Source: Oscillospiraceae bacterium (GTDB taxonomy: Bacteria > Bacillota_A > Clostridia > Oscillospirales > Oscillospiraceae). Taken from it: 47,177 nt of DNA. The DNA is taken from positions 1 to 47,177 of the forward strand of contig JAFQHF010000152.1 in assembly GCA_017398105.1 (NCBI GenBank), written 5' to 3'. The translations under genes were made by a program, and so were the position numbers. Of the stretch, positions 28,982 through 37,022 are shown in pieces. Within the stretch, counting starts at the first letter, position 1. Each line of letters begins with the position of its first letter. Below the pieces are notes generated by a model, which saw only the letters and a list, made by a program, of their open reading frames with translations, made no database searches and was not told the DNA's origin.

Positions 28982-29236
28982 ATGACCGGAAAAGACACCC
29001 TGAAGTTTACAGTAGCCAGCGACGATAAAGAGAATATGCGCCGGATTCTCCGGAGTGTGTATGAGGCCTTAACAGAAAAAGGCTATAACCCCATTAACCA
29101 GATCGTTGGATACTTGCTGACAGAAGATCCTACCTATATCACAAATTACAACAATGCCCGCAGTATGATCTGCAAGATTGATCGTGATGAACTGATGCAG
29201 GTGCTGGTGCGTGAGTATCTGTTCGAACAGGAATAA
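28982..29236 (+). CDS. ireB: IreB family regulatory phosphoprotein
   Basis: An 84-residue protein matching the IreB/DUF965 family over its full length: TLKFTVASDDKENMRRILRS then VYEALTEKGYNPINQIVGYL and LTEDPTYITNYNNARSMICK. In Enterococcus IreB is phosphorylated by the IreK Ser/Thr kinase and influences cephalosporin resistance; the two Thr in its N terminus are the usual sites, matched here by Thr6 and Thr10 by position only. AGGAGG upstream; own promoter and terminator, so monocistronic. The usual partners (Holliday resolvase-like gene, DUF1292 gene) are not adjacent. Confidence 0.95.
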   Translation: MTGKDTLKFTVASDDKENMRRILRSVYEALTEKGYNPINQIVGYLLTEDPTYITNYNNARSMICKIDRDELMQVLVREYLFEQE

Positions 29237-29246
29237 TCCGAAGCCA

Positions 29247-29274
29247 AGGGGCTTTTGCACAGGCAAAGGCCTCT
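29247..29274 (+). terminator. Terminator of ireB
   Basis: AGGGGCTTTTGC - ACAG - GCAAAGGCCTCT with G-U pairs, followed by TATTT. Confidence 0.75.
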
Positions 29275-29351
29275 TATTTCTGCATTCCATTCCCTTTTCG
29301 TGAAAAATTGGAAATAATTCTTCCTTAGAAGAGTATTTCGAAACTTTTTTC

Positions 29352-29380
29352 TTGACCTAGTCATATTTTCAGATTACAAT
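29352..29380 (+). promoter_or_regulatory. Promoter of the 29410 gene
   Basis: TTGACC, 17-bp spacer, TACAAT, 29 bp before the ATG. Confidence 0.75.
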
Positions 29381-29409
29381 AAGGTTATATTATTCAGGAG
29401 GTACCTTTC

Positions 29410-29700
29410 ATGGCTGATGAAAAAGCAGTTTTGACGTATAAAGGCCGTCCGCTGATGCGGAAAGATAATCTCATTTATTATGGTTCTATGGCAGATACAC
29501 ACATTGTCCAGCTTCAGGTTCTGGAAACCAGGAAGCAGGGCGATCTGGATCTGGCTACCCGGGTTTCCGTACAGCTGCAGCTGACTGACCCTACCGCAAG
29601 AAGCAGAGATCGTATTGTGAAGAAGAGCGAAAAAGATGGCTTCTACACTGCGCTGGATCTGGGGTGTGTTTGGCTGGAACGTGCACTGGCCGGAAAATAA
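29410..29700 (+). CDS. Small conserved-type protein, unknown
   Basis: A 96-residue soluble protein, MADEKAVLTYKGRPLMRKDN then LIYYGSMADTHIVQLQVLET and a C-terminal KSEKDGFYTALDLGCVWLER. It is a mixed alpha/beta single domain with no signal or membrane part. It looks like a lineage-specific housekeeping protein of Clostridia, but I cannot name a function. It has its own promoter, an AGGAGG site and a bidirectional terminator shared with metK. Confidence 0.75.
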   Translation: MADEKAVLTYKGRPLMRKDNLIYYGSMADTHIVQLQVLETRKQGDLDLATRVSVQLQLTDPTARSRDRIVKKSEKDGFYTALDLGCVWLERALAGK

Positions 29701-29720
29701 ATTCTTTTTATATAAACAGC

Positions 29721-29755
29721 AAACAGCTGGCATCCCACAAAGATGCCAGCTGTTT
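29721..29755. terminator. Bidirectional terminator with metK
   Basis: AAACAGCTGGCATC - 7-nt loop - GATGCCAGCTGTTT with flanking T and A tracts. Confidence 0.9.
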
Positions 29756-29764
29756 TGTCATTTT

Positions 29765-30910
29765 TTATTTCATTGCGAGCGCCTTCAGCTGTTCTGCAAG
29801 ATCTGTCTGCTCCCAGGGGCGACCCTCTACGCCGAAGTGGCCGATAGCCGCAGTGTCTGCATAAATCGGACGCCGCAGATCCAGCTTACGGATAATACCG
29901 CCAGGAGTCAGATCACACACCTGACGAAGCAGCTGTGTCATCTTTTCATCAGAAATGATGCCGGTACCATGGCTGTCAACGCGGACGGAAACAGGTTCTG
30001 CAACGCCGATTGCATAGGCAAGCTGAACCTGCACCTGTGTTGCCAATCCGGCAGCAACCAGATTCTTTGCCATATAACGGGCCATATAGGCAGCACTGCG
30101 GTCAACCTTAGTGGGGTCCTTTCCGGAGAATGCACCGCCGCCATGGGAGAAATATCCGCCGTAGGTATCGACAATGATTTTTCTGCCTGTCAGGCCGGTA
30201 TCGCCATTAGGGCCGCCGATTACAAAATTCCCGGTGGGATTGATGTGGATATGGGCAACATCCGCAATATCGAAACCGTAATTTTTCAGAACAGGAGCAA
30301 TAACACCCTCGCGAACATAACGGCGCAGCTCCTCCATTTCAAAATCAGCACTGTGCATAATGGAGACAACAACCGTATCAATGCCGGCTACATTTCCCTC
30401 TTCGTCAAATTCAACGGTAACCTGAGTCTTACCATCGGGACGCAGAAGATCGGTAGAATGCACACATTCGGACAGACGGTTGCACAGAGCACGGCTCAGA
30501 GCAACAGGCAGAGGCATCAGTTCGGGAGTCTGGGTACAGGCGCCGCCAAACATCATGCCCTGGTCACCGGCACCACCCACCTCGTCATTGGTTCCCAGGG
30601 CAATATCGGCAGACTGGGTATGAATACGGCACTGGATTTCCACGGAATCTGCATCGAAACCGTCGCCGGGATATACGTAGCCGATCTTGCGGATCGCTTC
30701 ACGGGCCACTTCTGCATAGTCCACAACCGCTTTGGTTGTGATCTCACCGCAGATGATGCAGAAATTGGTTGTCACCATAGTTTCGCAGGCTACGCGGGAA
30801 CCGGGATCCTGTGCAAGGCAAGCATCCAGAATGGCATCGGAAATAGAGTCTGCAACTTTATCGGGATGGCCATTGGTAACACATTCAGAAGTAAAAAGTC
30901 TTTTTTCCAT
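29765..30910 (-). CDS. metK: S-adenosylmethionine synthetase
   Basis: A 381-residue enzyme that makes SAM from methionine and ATP. Signatures: RLFTSECVTNGHPDKVADSI at the N terminus, GAGDQGMMFGGAC (ATP motif), GGAFSGKDPTKVDRSAAYMA (P-loop-like) and the C-terminal ending. ATG 30910 is the conserved start; the frame open further upstream is the riboswitch read as codons. Controlled by the SAM-I riboswitch and promoter at 31099-31126. Confidence 0.97.
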   Translation of the reverse strand: MEKRLFTSECVTNGHPDKVADSISDAILDACLAQDPGSRVACETMVTTNFCIICGEITTKAVVDYAEVAREAIRKIGYVYPGDGFDADSVEIQCRIHTQSADIALGTNDEVGGAGDQGMMFGGACTQTPELMPLPVALSRALCNRLSECVHSTDLLRPDGKTQVTVEFDEEGNVAGIDTVVVSIMHSADFEMEELRRYVREGVIAPVLKNYGFDIADVAHIHINPTGNFVIGGPNGDTGLTGRKIIVDTYGGYFSHGGGAFSGKDPTKVDRSAAYMARYMAKNLVAAGLATQVQVQLAYAIGVAEPVSVRVDSHGTGIISDEKMTQLLRQVCDLTPGGIIRKLDLRRPIYADTAAIGHFGVEGRPWEQTDLAEQLKALAMK

Positions 30911-30934
30911 GTTTTTATAAATATCCTTTCCGGT

Positions 30935-31075
30935 AAAAATCAAAAATCGCACACCGAAGACCCGATGTGCGTATATCGAATCCTCATCTTTCGTTTGCCG
31001 CCGGATTTGGCACCTTAGCACTTTTGCCAGGTTGCCGGGTTTCATCGGGCCGTTCCCTCCACCGCTCTTGATAAG
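30935..31075 (-). promoter_or_regulatory. SAM-I (S-box) riboswitch upstream of metK
   Basis: On the minus strand the leader starts CTTATCAAGAGCGGTGGAGG and has the S-box core GGGAACGGCCCGATGAAACC, then CGGCAACC, GTGCTAAGGTGCCAAATCC and the closing GATGAGGA. A downstream hairpin (30948-30971, CGCACA/TGTGCG) followed by ATTTTTGATTTTT is the terminator formed when SAM is bound. It explains feedback control of metK. Confidence 0.95.
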
Positions 31076-31098
31076 GCTGTATGCAATTTTCTTTTAAT

Positions 31099-31126
31099 AT
31101 TCTACTCATTTCTCGTAAAAAGTCAA
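31099..31126 (-). promoter_or_regulatory. metK promoter
   Basis: On the minus strand TTGACT, 16-bp spacer, TAGAAT, about 25 nt before the riboswitch. Confidence 0.65.
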
Positions 31127-31180
31127 CACTTTTTTCGACTATTTATGGTCAAAAATGTTCACAATTCTTCTATGGACTTT

Positions 31181-31209
31181 TTCACTGTTTACTGGTAGAA
31201 TGTTATAAA
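31181..31209 (+). promoter_or_regulatory. Promoter of rhomboid-like gene
   Basis: TTCACT, 17-bp spacer, TATAAA, just upstream of AGGAGTGA and TTG 31231. Confidence 0.5.
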
Positions 31210-31230
31210 TACTTTATAGGAGTGACTGTT

Positions 31231-32097
31231 TTGAAAAATATCCGCAGGCAGTTTGAGCTTTACTGCTACAAGAACCGGAATAAAGGCATTCCCAACCTGA
31301 TGCTCTACATTGTTGTCGGTACTGCTGTCGTTTACCTGATGAGCGAGGTTTCCGGTAATTACACCCTTTATAATTTTTTGGTATTTAACCGGGAACGAAT
31401 TCTCCGGGGTGAAATCTGGCGGCTGATTACCTATCCCCTGACCTATCGGATCAATAATCTGATGCTGATGGCGGTGTCACTTTTCTGTTATTATTCTCTT
31501 GGCAGGGCTATGGAGAATATATGGGGTACACTTCGGTTCAATCTGTTCTATATGACAGGTGTCATCATGATGGATGTTTACTGCATGCTGTTCGGCGGCC
31601 AGGCCAGTGTAACCTATTTGAATTTGAGCCTGTTCCTCAGCTATGCAACGCTGTATCCGGATGCACATTTCCTTCTGTTTTTCATTATTCCCGTGAAAGC
31701 ATGGATCTTTGCACTGTTTGATTTGGCAATTGTGCTGATGGATCTGCTGACCTATCCCTTCCCTTACAATCTCTTCTCTGTAATTTCCCTTGCCAACTAT
31801 TTCCTGTTCTTTGGCAAGGATGTTTTGAACGTGATCCCCATGTCCTGGCGGGCCAATGCGCGCCGGCTGTTCCGAAGAAAACCAGCATCTGCACCAAAGG
31901 CAAAAGTCATTCCATTTGATGCAGGCTCCTATGAAGCTTCAAAAGCAGCTCCCAAAGCACCCTACACACATCGCTGTACCGTATGCGGAAGAACGGATAT
32001 TTCTGATCCAAGCCTGGAGTTCCGCTATTGCTCACGTTGTAAGGGCTACTATTGCTACTGCGAGGATCATATCAGTAACCACAGCCATATTCAGTAA
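31231..32097 (+). CDS. Rhomboid-like membrane protein with zinc ribbon
   Basis: A 288-residue protein from TTG 31231, 5 nt after AGGAGTGA. It has about six hydrophobic segments (residues 22-200) and the rhomboid-superfamily WR signature in GEIWRLITYPLTYR, but the GxSG catalytic serine motif is not present (the region reads FGGQASVTYLNL) and no catalytic His is obvious, so it resembles inactive rhomboids such as derlins. The cytoplasmic tail carries a ribbon C249xxC252 and C267xxC270 plus C275 and C277. A role in membrane-protein quality control is possible by analogy only. It is divergent from metK. Confidence 0.78.
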   Translation: MKNIRRQFELYCYKNRNKGIPNLMLYIVVGTAVVYLMSEVSGNYTLYNFLVFNRERILRGEIWRLITYPLTYRINNLMLMAVSLFCYYSLGRAMENIWGTLRFNLFYMTGVIMMDVYCMLFGGQASVTYLNLSLFLSYATLYPDAHFLLFFIIPVKAWIFALFDLAIVLMDLLTYPFPYNLFSVISLANYFLFFGKDVLNVIPMSWRANARRLFRRKPASAPKAKVIPFDAGSYEASKAAPKAPYTHRCTVCGRTDISDPSLEFRYCSRCKGYYCYCEDHISNHSHIQ

Positions 32098-32101
32098 ATT
32101 G

Positions 32102-32131
32102 AAAGCCGGCAGCCGTTGCTGTCGGCTTTTA
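32102..32131 (+). terminator. Terminator of rhomboid-like gene
   Basis: AAAGCCGGCAG/CTGTCGGCTTTT hairpin, 4 bp after the stop. Confidence 0.85.
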
Positions 32132-32160
32132 TTCTTATATGGAAATTATGACAAATTTTC

Positions 32161-32189
32161 TTGCATTTCCAATCGCATCGTGGTATGAT
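32161..32189 (+). promoter_or_regulatory. glpK promoter
   Basis: TTGCAT, 17-bp spacer, TATGAT, 30 bp before the ATG at 32220. I see no antiterminator-type leader. Confidence 0.7.
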
Positions 32190-32219
32190 TTTAACAACAA
32201 ATCCGAAAGGAGCATCTCT

Positions 32220-33710
32220 ATGTCTAAATATGTTATGTCCCTGGATTCCGGCACCACATCCAACCGCTGCATCCTTTTCAATGCCGCCGGCGAGGTGTGT
32301 TCTGTTGCACAGAAAGAGTTTACACAGATTTTTCCTCAGCCCGGCTGGGTCGAGCACGATGCGGATGAGATATTCAATACACAATTGGAGGTCGCTAAGC
32401 TCGCCTTGGCCAATGTGGGTGCAACCGCAGCGGATATTGCTGCAATCGGTATTACCAATCAGCGTGAAACCACAATTGTCTGGAATAAATTAACAGGACG
32501 CCCTGTATACAATGCGATCGTCTGGCAGTGCCGGCGTACGGCCCCTTACTGCGATAAACTGATCAGTAAAGGTTTGACTGATTCGATTCGTTTTAAAACA
32601 GGCCTCGTGATCGATCCCTATTTTTCCGGAACGAAGATTCGATGGATTCTGGAGAATGTTCCCGGAGCCAGAGAGCAGGCAGAAAATGGCGAGCTTCTGT
32701 TTGGTACGGTGGAAACCTGGCTGATCTGGAAACTTACAGGCGGACGCGTGCATGTGACGGATTACTCCAATGCTTCCCGGACGATGCTGTTTAATATCAA
32801 CACACTGCAGTGGGACGGTGAAATCCTGCGTTTGATGAACATTCCTGCATCCATGCTTCCAAAGCCTATGCCTTCCAGCTGTATTTATGGCAATACTGAT
32901 GCTCAGTTCTTTGGTGCGCCGATCCCCATTGCCGGCGCTGCCGGTGACCAGCAGTCTGCTCTGTTTGGTCAGACCTGTTTCGATGCCGGAGATTCCAAGG
33001 TTACATACGGTACCGGTGCATTCCTGCTGATGAATACCGGCGAAAAGCCGATTTTTTCTAAGAATGGTCTGGTCACAACAATTGCCTGGGGCTTGAACGG
33101 AACTGTTAATTACGCGTTGGAAGGTTCTATTTTCATTGCCGGCGCCGCAATACAGTGGCTTCGGGATGAACTCCGGTTCATTGAATCTGCCGGTGATTCG
33201 GAATATATGGCGCTGAAGGTGAAGGATACCAATGGATGCTATGTTGTGCCTGCGTTTACCGGTCTGGGTGCCCCTTACTGGGATGCCTATGCCCGCGGTG
33301 CCATTGTAGGACTCACCCGAGGTGTCAATAAATACCATATCGTTCGGGCGACTCTGGACTCCATTACCTATCAGACCAATGACGTGCTGGCTGCAATGGA
33401 AGCTGATTCCGGTATCCCCATGCCCGCACTGAAGGTTGATGGCGGCGCTTCTGCCAACAATTATCTGGTTCAAACACAGGCTGACATCTGTGGCGCTCCC
33501 GTTCTGCGGCCCAGATGCGTGGAAACCACTGCAATGGGCGCTGCATACCTCGCAGGTCTTGCTGTTGGTTATTGGAGCAGTACGGATGACATCCGTAAAA
33601 ACTGGGCAGTCGATCGCCGGTTTGAGCCTGCAATTCCCCAGGAAGAACGTACAGAACGCATTCAGGGATGGAAAAAAGCAGTTGCCCGTACAGTCGGTTG
33701 GTCAAAGTAA
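32220..33710 (+). CDS. glpK: Glycerol kinase
   Basis: A 496-residue FGGY-family kinase that phosphorylates glycerol to glycerol-3-phosphate. Motifs: [17 protein letters not shown] (phosphate loop), [59 protein letters not shown] and [15 protein letters not shown]. Length is normal. ATG 32220 follows AAAGGAG. It is monocistronic; no glycerol facilitator or glpD gene is nearby in the window, which is less usual. Confidence 0.97.
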   Translation: MSKYVMSLDSGTTSNRCILFNAAGEVCSVAQKEFTQIFPQPGWVEHDADEIFNTQLEVAKLALANVGATAADIAAIGITNQRETTIVWNKLTGRPVYNAIVWQCRRTAPYCDKLISKGLTDSIRFKTGLVIDPYFSGTKIRWILENVPGAREQAENGELLFGTVETWLIWKLTGGRVHVTDYSNASRTMLFNINTLQWDGEILRLMNIPASMLPKPMPSSCIYGNTDAQFFGAPIPIAGAAGDQQSALFGQTCFDAGDSKVTYGTGAFLLMNTGEKPIFSKNGLVTTIAWGLNGTVNYALEGSIFIAGAAIQWLRDELRFIESAGDSEYMALKVKDTNGCYVVPAFTGLGAPYWDAYARGAIVGLTRGVNKYHIVRATLDSITYQTNDVLAAMEADSGIPMPALKVDGGASANNYLVQTQADICGAPVLRPRCVETTAMGAAYLAGLAVGYWSSTDDIRKNWAVDRRFEPAIPQEERTERIQGWKKAVARTVGWSK

Positions 33711-33722
33711 TCATATGATCTT

Positions 33723-33754
33723 AAGCCGGTGCGTTTTGCGCACCGGCTTTTGTT
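33723..33754 (+). terminator. glpK terminator
   Basis: AAGCCGGTGCG - TTTTG - CGCACCGGCTT followed by TTG; strong stem. Confidence 0.88.
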
Positions 33755-33811
33755 CTGTTTTGGCCAAACAGGCATAGGATGTTCCATACATCTGTTTATT
33801 GAGGTGGTACT

Positions 33812-34423
33812 ATGGAACATATGGCAAATCAGATCACACTTCGCGGAACGCTTGCTTCTATGCCGCAGTTTTCACACGAAAACCACGGCAAGCGATTTTT
33901 TCGTTTTTTTCTTGAGGTGCCGCGATTGTCCGGTACGGCGGATACACTGCCTGTCATTGCGGAAGAAACCCTGTTGAATGCAGCGGATCTGTCAAATGGC
34001 GAGAAAATCACGATTACCGGACAGATTCGATCCCATAATCAGCGTACTGAAGGAAAACGTCATTTGCTGATATTTGCTTTTGCCAACAGTATTGTTTGTG
34101 AAGACGGAGAACCCATAAATGATGTGATTCTGGAAGGAGCACTATGCCGTGAACCGGTCTATCGGCGGACACCTTTGGGTCGCGAAATTTGTGATGTAAT
34201 GCTTGCAATTCCGAGAGTATTCAGGCGTGCGGATTATCTTCCGTGCATTCTTTGGGGCAGAACGGCCGTGGAAGCATCCCAGTGTCACACCCGTGACCGT
34301 ATTCGTATCTGCGGAAGACTTCAAAGCAGAGGCTACACAAAAATTACAGAAACCGGCAGTGAGGAACGAACTGCCTATGAAATATCTGCGCTGACAGCTG
34401 AATTTTACAGTGATCTGTTCTGA
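33812..34423 (+). CDS. Double OB-fold protein, SSB-like
   Basis: A 203-residue protein that appears to contain two tandem SSB-type OB folds: residues 5-95 (NQITLRGTLASMPQFSHENH and on, with EKITITGQIRSH) and 105-200 (NDVILEGALCREPVYRRTPL, then REICDVMLAI, LPCILWGRTA and DRIRICGRLQSR). The second copy has the classic SSB rhythm V-x-L-x-G-L-x2-P..R-TP-G. There is no acidic SSB tail, so it is not the main SSB; a specialised DNA-binding role is inferred. GAGGTGG lies 5 nt before ATG 33812. Confidence 0.78.
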   Translation: MEHMANQITLRGTLASMPQFSHENHGKRFFRFFLEVPRLSGTADTLPVIAEETLLNAADLSNGEKITITGQIRSHNQRTEGKRHLLIFAFANSIVCEDGEPINDVILEGALCREPVYRRTPLGREICDVMLAIPRVFRRADYLPCILWGRTAVEASQCHTRDRIRICGRLQSRGYTKITETGSEERTAYEISALTAEFYSDLF

Positions 34424-34429
34424 GACAAC

Positions 34430-34457
34430 GCGGGGACCTCACGGTACCCCGCATTTT
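34430..34457 (+). terminator. Terminator of double-OB gene
   Basis: GCGGGGACC/GGTACCCCGC with a one-base bulge, followed by ATTTTC. Confidence 0.75.
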
Positions 34458-34649
34458 CTGTTGTCATGTCTGCATTTTTGTGCTATATTTTATACGAGGT
34501 TTTGATAAATGGCAGCAGGCCATTCAATTAAGAATTCGCATTATGATTCATGCTAGTCTTTAATAAAAACTTAAATAGCTCTTTATAACTTGAAGATTTC
34601 AAAAAATAAGAATATCAGAACAAATTATGAAACAAAAGGATTGAGATAT

Positions 34650-35282
34650 GTGAAAGAAAAAATCCAGGCGATTATTGATATTATGAAGCGCCGTTATCCG
34701 GATGCACCCTGTGCGCTGCATTACAAAAAGGACTACGAGCTGATGATTGCAGTCCGACTGTCCGCCCAATGCACGGATGCACGGGTCAACCTCGTCACAC
34801 CGGCGCTTTTTGCGGCATATCCTACCCTGGAAGCAATGGCCGGTGCAGACATTTCTCATGTGGAGGAACTGGTTCATTCCTGCGGTTTTTATAAGCACAA
34901 AGCCAGGGATATTGTTCTGGGGTGTCAAATGCTCTTGACGGATTATAATGGTAAGGTGCCTGGGACGATGGAGGAATTGCTGCGGATACCCGGCGTGGGA
35001 CGAAAGACCGCCAATCTGCTGCTGGGTGATCTGTATTCCGTTCCCGGCAGTGTGGTCTGCGATACCCATTGTATTCGAATTTGCGGCCGCCTTGGTCTAA
35101 GCAAGGGAAAAGAACCGGAAAAAGTGGAGCGGCAGCTGCGGGCCATTCTGCCGCCTGAGGAGAGCAGCGATTTCTGTCACCGGATCGTTTTGTTTGGCAG
35201 AGACTGCTGCACCGCCAGAAACCCCAAATGCAGTGAATGCCCCTTAACCCTCTATTGCAGAGAATTCAATCCTGACGCATGA
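34650..35282 (+). CDS. nth: Endonuclease III
   Basis: A 210-residue bifunctional glycosylase/AP lyase for oxidised pyrimidines. Helix-hairpin-helix LLRIPGVGRKTANLLLGDLY with catalytic Lys119, catalytic Asp138 in VCDTHCIRIC and the C-terminal 4Fe-4S loop C187-x6-C194-x2-C197-x5-C203. GTG 34650 has AAGGA about 9 nt upstream; the upstream in-frame stretch is not conserved. It is followed by a terminator that reaches the next gene's start. Confidence 0.95.
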   Translation: MKEKIQAIIDIMKRRYPDAPCALHYKKDYELMIAVRLSAQCTDARVNLVTPALFAAYPTLEAMAGADISHVEELVHSCGFYKHKARDIVLGCQMLLTDYNGKVPGTMEELLRIPGVGRKTANLLLGDLYSVPGSVVCDTHCIRICGRLGLSKGKEPEKVERQLRAILPPEESSDFCHRIVLFGRDCCTARNPKCSECPLTLYCREFNPDA

Positions 35283-35343
35283 GGGAATCGTTTTGACCAT
35301 GGCAATGTTGATCAGACCAGCTCTTCACTTGGCCGATTGTTCT

Positions 35344-35388
35344 AAATCCCCCCTGTCCGCATACGCTGTGGACAAGGGGGGATTTTTT
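35344..35388 (+). terminator. nth terminator overlapping the next ribosome binding site
   Basis: AAATCCCCCCTGTCC pairs with GGACAAGGGGGGATTT, followed by a T run. The 3' arm AAGGGGGG is also the only Shine-Dalgarno-like sequence for the TTG start at 35388. Confidence 0.8.
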
Positions 35389-36875
35389 TGGCCCAAAGGA
35401 TACCGATTTTCTATTCTGCCCTGCTGCTGACAGGGGTAAATCTTCTTCTTCGTTTGGTTGGGACAACCTTTCAGGTATATATTTCCGGGCAGATTGGGCC
35501 TGCCGGAATCGGATTGCTGCAGCTGGTCATGTCTGTCGGCAGCCTTGCCATGGTGGCAGGCATGGCAGGTATCCGTACCGCATCCATGTATCTGACAGCG
35601 GAAGAACTGGGCCGCGGCAAGCAAAAAAATGTTTCCAGGGTACTGTCCGGCTGCTTTTTGTACAGCGCACTTGCAAGCGCTGCTTCCGGTGGAATTCTTT
35701 TCGCCTCCGCGCCCTGGATCGCAGAAAAATGGATAGGAAACGCTGCAGTCGTTGAAGCGCTTCGTCTGTTTGCGGCATTTCTTCCGGCAGTCTGTCTTTG
35801 CGGCGTTATGACAGGATATTATACTGCTGCAAACAGGATTGCTGTACTGGCGATCGTGGAGGTTGCAGAGCAGCTTTTCTCAATGATAATCACCATGCTG
35901 GCGCTAAACGTTTGGGCTGGCACGGACGCTGCACGCGCCTGTCAATGTGTTATTTTGGGAAGCAGCACAGGAACCTGCCTGTCATTACTTTTACTGATCC
36001 TGCTTCGCATCCGGGAGCATCCCCAAATTGGTACGCAGATCCCACTCCGAAAAAGATTGCTTCAATCTGCCGTACCACTTGCCCTGGCAGATGTGGTAAA
36101 GTCGGGAATCAATACAACAGAGAATCTAATGGTTCCCAAACGTTTGGCGCAGCATCCCATGACAGAAAACCCGCTGGCATCCTTTGGTGTAGTCAGCGGA
36201 ATGGTTTTTCCTGTACTTATGTTTCCGGCATGTATTCTCTTTGGGCTTGCGGAGCTGCTGATACCCGAGCTTGCCAGATGTTCGGCTGCAGGAAGCAAAA
36301 TTCGAATTTCCTATTTGGTCAAACGGAGTCTGAAGACAGCAATGATATATGGCCTGCTGTTTTCCGGATTTATGTATTTATTGGCAGAACCTTTGTGTAT
36401 CCGGCTCTATGACAACACGGAAGCAGGTTATTATCTCAAACTGTATTCCCTTCTGATCCCGATGCTTTACTGCGATGCCTTAACAGATGCTATGACAAAG
36501 GGACTTGGACAGCAAAAAGCATGTGTCCGCTATAATATTCTGACTTCTGCTTTGGATGTGATATTTCTTTATATACTGCTGCCCCGATATGGAATGGATG
36601 GATATTTTTTCAGTTTTCTTGTGACACATCTTGTCAATTTTTTGCTGAGTCTGAGAAGGCTTATGAAAATCTCCGGGGAGACAATTCCCCTCTATATTCC
36701 GATTTTATCCTGCAGCGCCGGGATCATTGCGGGTTTCGGGGCATCCCATATCAGCGGGAATGCTGGAAAATGCATTGCGTATGCCGGGCTGGTTTTCAGC
36801 TTGCTTTATTTCATGCGCATCATTGGAAAAGAGGATTTTCGCTGGCTGAAAGGCCTCATCACAGGAAAGGGATAG
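35388..36875 (+). CDS. SpoVB/MATE-type flippase
   Basis: A 495-residue polytopic membrane protein (about 12-14 segments) of the MOP superfamily, polysaccharide-biosynthesis branch. The N terminus FYSALLLTGVNLLLRLVGTT then FQVYISGQIGPAGIGLLQLV with an amphipathic GIGLLQL strip, and an internal SIKSGIN-like segment VVKSGINTTENLMVPKRL, resemble SpoVB and other lipid-linked-sugar flippases of spore formers. The start is TTG 35388, in the T run of the preceding terminator; there is no in-frame ATG for about 45 codons. Its substrate is unknown; wall or spore-cortex precursors are typical for the group. Confidence 0.85.
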   Translation: MAQRIPIFYSALLLTGVNLLLRLVGTTFQVYISGQIGPAGIGLLQLVMSVGSLAMVAGMAGIRTASMYLTAEELGRGKQKNVSRVLSGCFLYSALASAASGGILFASAPWIAEKWIGNAAVVEALRLFAAFLPAVCLCGVMTGYYTAANRIAVLAIVEVAEQLFSMIITMLALNVWAGTDAARACQCVILGSSTGTCLSLLLLILLRIREHPQIGTQIPLRKRLLQSAVPLALADVVKSGINTTENLMVPKRLAQHPMTENPLASFGVVSGMVFPVLMFPACILFGLAELLIPELARCSAAGSKIRISYLVKRSLKTAMIYGLLFSGFMYLLAEPLCIRLYDNTEAGYYLKLYSLLIPMLYCDALTDAMTKGLGQQKACVRYNILTSALDVIFLYILLPRYGMDGYFFSFLVTHLVNFLLSLRRLMKISGETIPLYIPILSCSAGIIAGFGASHISGNAGKCIAYAGLVFSLLYFMRIIGKEDFRWLKGLITGKG

Positions 36876-36971
36876 CTGCGTACTGACTTTAAACGACATA
36901 TAGTTCCTGCATTCAGATTTTCACAAAATAATTCAAAGGTTATGAAAGCAATACAAAATTAAATGCATAAG

Positions 36972-37006
36972 GACCTGCGCATGTAACGGTCATGCGCAGG
37001 CCCTTT
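36972..37006 (+). terminator. Terminator between converging genes
   Basis: CCTGCGCATG - 7-nt loop - CATGCGCAGG followed by CCCTTTACG. Confidence 0.75.
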
Positions 37007-37022
37007 ACGTACGATGTGCGAT

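Noticed and set aside
29636..31018. A 460-codon frame antisense to metK
   Set aside because: metK with its riboswitch on the other strand is certain; the frame is a shadow.
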